A stretch of 19,382 bases of DNA from CALBTQ01 sp036743315 (GTDB taxonomy: Bacteria; Lernaellota; Lernaellaia; Lernaellales; Lernaellaceae), in the NCBI GenBank assembly GCA_036743315.1, contig DAINPV010000039.1:1-19382 (forward strand). Reading direction: 5' to 3'. Shown piece by piece: positions 14,458 to 19,382 of the stretch. The notes below the pieces were generated by a model that was not told where the DNA came from, searched no databases, and saw only the letters and a list, made by a program, of their open reading frames with translations. Position 1 is the first letter of the stretch, and the number at the start of each line of letters is the position of its first letter. A program made the position numbers and the translations under genes.

Positions 14458-15252
14458 ATGAAGTTCAAGATGATTTTATGGTTGCTGCTGGCGGCGAGCG
14501 TCGCGTTCGCCGGCTGGTCCTGGGCGCAGATGAACGCCATTGAAATTGCCGCCAAAGAGACGGGCGTGCAGAAGGTGCAGTACATCGACGGCGGCCAGAC
14601 CGTCTATGTGATGCGCTGGACTTTGGAGCGCGTCAGGCGCGAAGGCAAGGAAATCATCGTTTACAAGCTGCACGGCGACAACGCGAAGGAAGGCGCCGCA
14701 CGCATTGAATGGGACGAGGAATCGCTCATCGACATCACCTCCGCCGGTCTGCGCACCCGCCTCTGGAAAAAACGCTCCACCGGCGCCGAGCAGATGGATT
14801 GGAAGTTGGTCTTCAATTGGGCCGCGCGGCAGGCGCAGTATTCCTTCCAGGATCGCGCGACCGGGAAAAACGAAAACAAGACGATGAAGTTCCAGGCCGA
14901 CGCCATTCCCGGCGATTGCATGAACCTCATCCTGCGCGGCTTCCCCTTCGAAAAGGGCGCGGGCTATGAAATGACCGGCCAGATCGTCAATGTCGACGGC
15001 TCGCTGTTGGGCGGGCGGATCATCAACCGCGGCGTGGAAAAATTGCCGACGGCCTTCGGCGCGATCGAAGCGTATAAGCTCGAACTCAAGCCGACCGGCG
15101 CGCTCGGTCTGGTCGCACCGAAGATGTGGATGTGGTACACGAAGGCCCAACCGCATGTCTGGCTGCGTTTCGACGGCCGCGACGACGGTCTCACCAATCC
15201 GCGCACCAAAAACGAACTGGTGGAATATCAGCCGCGCGTCTGGATCAAATAG
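14458..15252 (+). CDS. exported protein, possibly DUF3108-like
   Basis: A 264-residue protein. The ATG at 14458 is chosen because GAGGGG lies eight bases upstream and a signal peptide follows directly (hydrophobic core at residues 5-18, cleavage near 'AFA' or 'SWA'); an in-frame ATG twelve codons earlier would bury that signal. The mature part is beta-rich, without Asp repeats or terminal Cys. It contains 'QYIDGGQTVYVMRW', 'GDCMNLILRGFPFEKG' and a Trp-rich end, 'MWMWYTKAQPHVWLRFDG'. The late section resembles periplasmic DUF3108-type proteins, but this is a loose similarity and no reaction can be assigned. It converges on the hydrolase lipoprotein with only three bases between stop codons, and is divergent from the subtilase. 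Confidence 0.75.
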   Translation: MKFKMILWLLLAASVAFAGWSWAQMNAIEIAAKETGVQKVQYIDGGQTVYVMRWTLERVRREGKEIIVYKLHGDNAKEGAARIEWDEESLIDITSAGLRTRLWKKRSTGAEQMDWKLVFNWAARQAQYSFQDRATGKNENKTMKFQADAIPGDCMNLILRGFPFEKGAGYEMTGQIVNVDGSLLGGRIINRGVEKLPTAFGAIEAYKLELKPTGALGLVAPKMWMWYTKAQPHVWLRFDGRDDGLTNPRTKNELVEYQPRVWIK

Positions 15253-15255
15253 CCG

Positions 15256-16443
15256 CTACTTTTGCTGCCAGGTCACGTCGCCGGCCGTCTGGTCCGCGTC
15301 GATGCCGCTGCCGGCAAACTCGCCCGCGAACCGCGACCAGCCGCGCAGATAATAATTGAGGAACGACACCGTGTATTTTTTCGCCAGCCGTTTCACCCGC
15401 TGGTGATCGGCCGTGCCGATGTTGCACGGATCCAGCGGGAACTGCGCCACGAAATCCGTGTGGTCCGCGCCTAAAAACTTCACTTCCACCGCGGGAGAGG
15501 GCGAATAGGTGAAGAATTCATGGTAGTTTTCCTCGGTCGGCGCGCAAGCTTGGCCGAGCACCGGCGTGCCGCTCACTTCACCGCCCAGGTACAACGTGGG
15601 AATCGTCAACGCGCCAACTCGATCGGGCGTCAGATCGGGAAAATCCGGGTCGTCCGGCCCGATTGGAATCGGCCCCGCGCCGTCCACCGGATCCAGCCCC
15701 GCCACGGCGCCCAGCGCGCCGTCCAGCAGCGAAGCGTTGATGCTCAGCTTGCCGCCCATCGAGTGTCCGACCGCGCCCAGCCGCGCGCGATCCACCCGGC
15801 CGTAAAAGACCGAATCGCTCTGCTCATGCTCGCAGCATATCGTGTTGAGGATGAACAGCAGATCCTTCGTCGATTCGGTATGGCTGATTTTCAGCAGCGC
15901 CACCGGGTTGGTGAAGGGCAGTTGCGGCGCGATGGCGATATAGCCCCAGGTGGCCAATCGCTGAGCGTATTCGCGCACCATCGACTTCGTGCCGGAGAAT
16001 CCGTGCACGACCAGCACAACCGCAAACGGTCCGCCCTGGTCGGTGGGCGTCTGACCTTCCAAGGAAGGCAGAAACACGTCGGCGTCGATTTCCCGCTCGC
16101 GCTCGGCGTCGATGAATGTGCGCGCCTGTTGCACATACTGGTATTGACCGTCGCCGTCGGCGGGCAGACCGGCGTCGGTCAGGTTGAGCGCCTCGGCCGC
16201 CACGTCGCAGCACGGTGTGTATGGATGAGGCGCCGAATCGTCGTCATCATCATCGTCGGAGAGATCGTCATCGTCGTCATCGTCGTCATCGTCGCCGGTA
16301 TCGTCGTCGGCGACATCGTCGTCGTCGGCCGCATCGTCATCAGCCGCATCGTTGTCGTCGTCATCATCGGATGAAGAGCAGGCGGCAATCGTCAACAGCA
16401 GCGCCGCCAGCAAAACCAAAGGAAGCCAGGAGCGTTTCGTCAT
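15256..16443 (-). CDS. Asp-rich lipoprotein with chlorophyllase-like alpha/beta-hydrolase domain
   Basis: A 395-residue protein, ATG three bases after GGAGGGG. The signal peptide ends in the lipobox I-A-A-C (Cys22). Residues 26-69 are an acidic linker of Asp runs with Ala-Ala, Val-Ala and Thr-Gly interruptions. The enzyme domain (about 78-380) has 'VVHGFSG' (oxyanion region, 145-151), the nucleophile elbow G-H-S-M-G-G (Ser228), 'LDPVDG' (250-255, acid Asp251) and 'GADHTD' (His328). The L/V-D-P-V-D-G motif together with GHSxGGK is typical of the chlorophyllase/PF07224-like branch, which also includes bacterial esterases. The substrate is open; an ester is expected. Cys pairs C78-C79 and C203-C204, plus C300 and C340, suggest disulfides in the periplasm or on the surface. 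It is the last gene of the minus-strand cluster, 11 bases after the flavin-reductase gene. Confidence 0.88.
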   Translation of the reverse strand: MTKRSWLPLVLLAALLLTIAACSSSDDDDDNDAADDDAADDDDVADDDTGDDDDDDDDDDLSDDDDDDDSAPHPYTPCCDVAAEALNLTDAGLPADGDGQYQYVQQARTFIDAEREREIDADVFLPSLEGQTPTDQGGPFAVVLVVHGFSGTKSMVREYAQRLATWGYIAIAPQLPFTNPVALLKISHTESTKDLLFILNTICCEHEQSDSVFYGRVDRARLGAVGHSMGGKLSINASLLDGALGAVAGLDPVDGAGPIPIGPDDPDFPDLTPDRVGALTIPTLYLGGEVSGTPVLGQACAPTEENYHEFFTYSPSPAVEVKFLGADHTDFVAQFPLDPCNIGTADHQRVKRLAKKYTVSFLNYYLRGWSRFAGEFAGSGIDADQTAGDVTWQQK

Positions 16444-16454
16444 TTTCCCCTCCG

Positions 16455-16937
16455 TTATTTTTTCCCGCTATAGGTTTTTCCCAAGCTTTTTGTGCACAGC
16501 GCCGCGCCTTCGCCGACGGCGGCATCCTGCACTTCGGCGATGAACAAGGTATGGTCGCCGGTCGCCAGCGAATCGGTCACGAGGCAGTGCAGCACGGCGA
16601 CGCCGTCGGTCAGATACGGTTGGCCGTACGCGTCGGTCGCCACGGGCAGGCCGGCGAATTTGGCCTCGCGGTTCTCATCCTTTAATTTAAATTGCGGCAC
16701 GCGGTCTTTTTGGTCTTCGCGCAAGAGGGTGAGATTGAACCGGCCCGCGCCTTCGATCAGGCGGTGGCTGAAGCGCTCGCGATGGATGGACACGGCGATC
16801 ATCGGCGGCGCGACCGACACCGGCGTCAGCCAGGATACGATCATCCCGTTGCGTTGCCGTTCATGGGTGACGGTGAGCGCCGCGACCGGATTGGGCACGG
16901 TCAGCAAAGCGCGCCGAACGGCATCCTGCACCGACAT
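16455..16937 (-). CDS. flavin reductase-like FMN-binding protein
   Basis: A 160-residue protein with the full layout of the flavin-reductase-like domain: 'PNPVAALTVTH' (15-25), 'NGMIVSWLTPVSVAPPMIAV' (30-49), 'GRFNLTLLRE' (65-74) and 'GDHTLFIAEVQDA' (126-138). Such proteins bind FMN and either reduce flavin with NAD(P)H for a partner oxygenase or act as stand-alone FMN proteins. No oxygenase is encoded in the window, so the partner is unknown. The start has GGAGG four bases upstream. It lies 70 bases after the CoA-transferase gene and 11 bases before the hydrolase lipoprotein on the same strand, so an operon is likely, though a functional link with the secreted hydrolase is not obvious. Confidence 0.88.
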   Translation of the reverse strand: MSVQDAVRRALLTVPNPVAALTVTHERQRNGMIVSWLTPVSVAPPMIAVSIHRERFSHRLIEGAGRFNLTLLREDQKDRVPQFKLKDENREAKFAGLPVATDAYGQPYLTDGVAVLHCLVTDSLATGDHTLFIAEVQDAAVGEGAALCTKSLGKTYSGKK

Positions 16938-17007
16938 TCTTCCTCCCCCGGGACAGACCCCGTCGTTTCAAGATGCGTTCGGGCGACGCGAAAAGCAAGG
17001 GTGCGCG

Positions 17008-18714
17008 TCAGGCGGAGCCGTTTTCCCACTTCAGTTTGAAGTTCTCGCCGGTGACGATCTGCCGCGGCACGACCGGAATTTCCCCGGCGGGCAGCACGAT
17101 TTTCATCGGGCTCACCTCCAGGATGTCGCGTTTGACGTCGATGCCCGGCATGACCTCGACCAGCATCATGCCTTGTTCGGTGAGCTTGAACACGCCGACG
17201 TTGGTCACGTAATAGACGTTCTGCCCGCGCTTGAGGCCCATCTTGCCGGAGAAGGTGATCTCCCGCACGTGCTCCATGAACTTGCACGGACCGGTTTTGA
17301 GGATCTTCAACTCGCCGTCGACGATATCGAACTTAGCGTGCGCCATCCACGAGCCGACAAAGAAGATCGTTTTCGCCGCCGCGGTCAGGTCGGGGAAGCC
17401 GCCGGGGCCCACGTAGTTGATTGCGCCTTCGCCGCGGTTGGAGACGTTGACGTTGCCTTCCGAGTCGGCTTCGAGCAGGCCGAGGATGGTTACGTCCAGC
17501 TTTTCGTAAGCGCGGTGGAACACCTGCGCCGAGGGGATGATCTCCAACGGATTGATCGCCGCGCCGAAAAAGATGCCCGGGGTAGGCAGGCCGCCAACGA
17601 CCCCGGTTTCGGTGAAGAAGGTGACGTCCTCGTGCATGCCGCCTTCGTAAAGCAACCGACTGACTTCCTCGGGCAGGCCGACGCCGATGTTGACCAGCGA
17701 GCCCGGTCGCGCCGCCTTGACGAACCTCGAGGCGGCCATGCGCGCCAGCGCGTTGTCGGCCCGGCCGCGCACCGGCGTGATCTTCAACACGTTGTTGGCG
17801 AACTTGAGCTGTTCGACCGCGTCGTTGGTGTCCACCCGATGCTCGACCGTGAACATCGGCCAGTATTTGCGTTGCTGCACCGAACCGGTCTGCTCGCTGT
17901 ACGGATTGACCACGATCGCGTTGACGTCCTCGGCCTTGATGAAAATGCGGCTCTCGTCCTTTTCGATGATGTCGCAGACGCTCGCCAGCACCACCCCGCC
18001 GTTGCGCCGCACCGCCAGCGCGCTCTCGCGGCTCTCGGTGACCATGCAGGTGTGATGCTTGTAGAGGTTGCCTTCTTTGTCGGCATAGGGCAGCACGAAA
18101 ATGGCCACATTGAACGGCGGCAGATGGTAGCGCAGCTTATCGCCCGCGGCCGCGACGAAATTTTCCTTCGCGTCGGGCGTCACGGCCGTGCCGCCGCCCA
18201 CCCGCGGATCCAGAAATGTGCCGACGCCCGCTTCCAGCTCGAGGAATTTTTCGCCGCGCGCCTGTGCTTCCAGCAAGAAGGTTTGTACGCCCTGCGGCAT
18301 CGTGTGCAGCTCGAGCCGGCCGGCGTCGGCCATCCGCAATTGGGCTTTGTAGGTTTCCAGGTGGCCGCTGATCTGGCGGGTGAGCAACCCGGGGATCGCC
18401 AGTTCCTCCAGCGTGCCCGGCACGCGCCCGCGGCTGCCTTGTGCGCCGACGGTCATCCACGTCAGATGCTGCGGATGCCCCGTGCGCGTGAACAATTCGC
18501 GAATGGCGTAAAAGAAAACCGAGCAACGCGTGTTGCCGGCCATGCCGCTGGAAATGACGACGGCCTCGTCGGGAATCAGTTTGACGGCTTCCCGTGCGGT
18601 CATGAATTTGGGATTCTTGACGCCTTTGACCCGGAAATCCAGGTCGCGTTGACTCCAGGTTGCGCGCCAGTGAGCGATGTGAGCCAACAGCCTAATCTTG
18701 GTGAATAAATTCAT
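17008..18714 (-). CDS. family I CoA-transferase, fused alpha-beta (acetate/propionate type)
   Basis: A 568-residue cytoplasmic enzyme. The ATG at 18714 is five bases after AGGAG; the GTG two codons upstream overlaps that site. The N-terminal half (about 37-300) is the alpha-like domain ('VVISSGMAGNTRCS' at 52-65, 'GVGTFLDPRVGGG' at 163-175). The C-terminal half (about 320-568) is the beta-like domain ('VNIGVGLPEE' at 341-350, 'FFTETGVVGG' at 366-375). Glu369 sits where the catalytic Glu forms the glutamyl-CoA intermediate. Length and fusion match YdiF and propionate CoA-transferase enzymes, which move CoA between short-chain acyl-CoA and acetate or propionate. Exact donor and acceptor cannot be read. 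It is the first gene of the minus-strand cluster. It could supply acetyl-CoA to the glyoxylate shunt encoded 10 kb away, but that is inference. Confidence 0.9.
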   Translation of the reverse strand: MNLFTKIRLLAHIAHWRATWSQRDLDFRVKGVKNPKFMTAREAVKLIPDEAVVISSGMAGNTRCSVFFYAIRELFTRTGHPQHLTWMTVGAQGSRGRVPGTLEELAIPGLLTRQISGHLETYKAQLRMADAGRLELHTMPQGVQTFLLEAQARGEKFLELEAGVGTFLDPRVGGGTAVTPDAKENFVAAAGDKLRYHLPPFNVAIFVLPYADKEGNLYKHHTCMVTESRESALAVRRNGGVVLASVCDIIEKDESRIFIKAEDVNAIVVNPYSEQTGSVQQRKYWPMFTVEHRVDTNDAVEQLKFANNVLKITPVRGRADNALARMAASRFVKAARPGSLVNIGVGLPEEVSRLLYEGGMHEDVTFFTETGVVGGLPTPGIFFGAAINPLEIIPSAQVFHRAYEKLDVTILGLLEADSEGNVNVSNRGEGAINYVGPGGFPDLTAAAKTIFFVGSWMAHAKFDIVDGELKILKTGPCKFMEHVREITFSGKMGLKRGQNVYYVTNVGVFKLTEQGMMLVEVMPGIDVKRDILEVSPMKIVLPAGEIPVVPRQIVTGENFKLKWENGSA

Positions 18715-19165
18715 GGCCACTCCTTTCCTCGAGTTGGGACGGAATCGAACCTGTCGATCGCGGCAGAAACAATACGTGTAAGAAAACGGCCAAACGGATT
18801 GCGTAACGTTGTTGAGATCGACGTCGAATGAGCACGTGAATCATCTAATGATCCGCACTATTTTCCGGCGCACAAGGCGGCTTGGTTGTCAAAGACGGAT
18901 TTCCTCTGCTCTTTTAATGTGTTTGCTCCGTTACATCAAGCGAATATTCTTCCCGAGCCGTTGTGATGATCCGGTCGTCGCTCCCCCGGCCGCTTCCCGA
19001 GGAGCTTGTCGGTTTCTCCAACGTTCCTTTAGGATCCGGCCAACCTCGTCGGGGAGCGTCTGTGGATTCGTTGTGGTTGGTGAAATATATTTTTCTGGCT
19101 CTTCTGCTCATTTAAGGTTGAGGCAGCATCGCCTCTATGCTGATTGAAAACGTGACGCCCTGGAC
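18715..19165. other. intergenic region without a recognisable gene
   Basis: About 450 bases upstream of the CoA-transferase contain no frame with convincing protein character; open frames here are short and Arg/Ser-rich. One short plus-strand frame, LVKYIFLALLLI (about 19077-19112), is hydrophobic, and a second, MLIENVTPWT (19139-19168), precedes the TrkA-C remnant. Both may be debris of the same decayed gene. No clear promoter is seen. Confidence 0.5.
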
Positions 19166-19277
19166 ATGACCCTGATTACCCTCCACACCGAACGAGGTCA
19201 TGACTCCGGGCGACACGCTCATTTCCATCGGCGATAAAAACGCTTTGCGAAAACTGGCCGAATTGTTGCGTGGCTGG
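19166..19277 (+). pseudogene. frame-disrupted TrkA-C (RCK_C) domain remnant
   Basis: In one plus-strand frame, from 19194, the translation E-V-M-T-P-G-D-T-L-I-S-I-G-D-K-N-A-L-R-K-L matches the closing half of the TrkA-C domain (P-x-D/G-D-x-L-x-x-x-G-x-x-x-x-L). That domain binds ligands in K+ channels and cation transporters. Upstream this frame stops at 19173. The preceding strand, M-T-L-I-T-L-H-T-E-R-G, is read in a different frame from 19166, so a frameshift near 19190 separates two parts that should be contiguous. No intact start or membrane domain precedes it. The remnant suggests a lost K+ or Na+/H+ transport gene. The similarity is from memory, and the fragment is short. Confidence 0.5.
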
Positions 19278-19286
19278 AGCGGGGCG

Positions 19287-19382
19287 CTACGAAGCATGCC
19301 GGCTGAGCAGCCCCAGTTTGATCAACGCGTTGATCAACGACTTCGCCTCGCGATCGGGCAGCATCTTTTCCTTGAGTAACGA
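19287..19382 (-). CDS. C-terminal end of an unidentified gene entering from the right
   Basis: On the minus strand the frame is open from the window edge to a TAG at 19287-19289, giving 31 residues that include K-M-L-P-D-R-E-A-K-S-L-I-N-A-L-I-K-L-G-L. This is an amphipathic helix with good protein character, while the opposite frame here is ordinary. No family is recognised in so short a piece. Confidence 0.4.
   Translation of the reverse strand, partial: SLLKEKMLPDREAKSLINALIKLGLLSRHAS

Noticed and set aside
16492..18708. 738-codon plus-strand frame opposite the CoA-transferase and the flavin-reductase-like gene
   Set aside because: It spans two real minus-strand genes, has no domain character and no ribosome-binding site.
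18735..18765. tRNA T-arm-like GGTTCGATTCC on the minus strand
   Set aside because: The flanking bases do not form a T-stem, and no anticodon arm, D arm or acceptor stem is found upstream.
19112..19297. Short minus-strand frame of 61 codons at the right end
   Set aside because: It has no ribosome-binding site, overlaps another minus frame that enters from the window edge, and lies opposite the TrkA-C remnant.

Overview
This 19.4 kb window is bacterial, GC-rich and densely coded. It looks like a Gram-negative genome: most genes carry Shine-Dalgarno sites, there are lipobox signal peptides, Sec-type secreted proteins and intrinsic terminators. Asp-rich pentapeptide tails on exported proteins are something I associate with deltaproteobacterial, myxobacterial or related uncultured lineages. 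That placement is from memory and tentative.

Layout. Positions 1-5132 form an envelope region: a truncated lipoprotein (-), a polytopic GT-C-type glycosyltransferase (+), and two secreted proteins (-) with long Asp-rich C-terminal tails. One is a small Ig-like (IPT/TIG-like) protein, the other a larger protein of unrecognised family. Positions 5133-10007 (+) are metabolic: malate synthase and isocitrate lyase form a two-gene glyoxylate-shunt operon closed by a hairpin terminator, followed by a ThDP enzyme that most resembles ILVBL/2-hydroxyacyl-CoA lyase. Positions 10065-14281 (-) return to secreted proteins: an SdrD-B-like protein with a His/Cys-rich insert, and a 938-residue subtilisin-like protease with Ig-like domains and another Asp-rich tail. 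Positions 14458-15252 (+) encode a periplasmic protein of uncertain family. Positions 15256-18714 (-) are a probable operon of a family I CoA-transferase, a flavin-reductase-like protein and an Asp-rich lipoprotein with a chlorophyllase-like hydrolase fold. The right end (18715-19382) is mostly non-coding, with a frame-disrupted TrkA-C remnant and the last codons of a gene entering from the right.

Main theme. Three unrelated secreted proteins (Ig-like, unknown, subtilase) share the same C-terminal architecture: DDDxx repeats, then the exact C-terminus Gly-Cys-Gly/Ala-Cys-stop, with no following membrane helix or Arg cluster. Two lipoproteins carry the mirror-image arrangement, with the Asp-rich stretch directly after the lipidated Cys. 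This is the best candidate here for an undescribed surface-display or sorting system.

The metabolic genes fit growth on C2 or fatty-acid-derived carbon: acyl or acetate activation by the CoA-transferase, acetyl-CoA into the glyoxylate shunt, and possible one-carbon shortening or joining by the ThDP lyase. Their cooperation is inferred from family membership and proximity.
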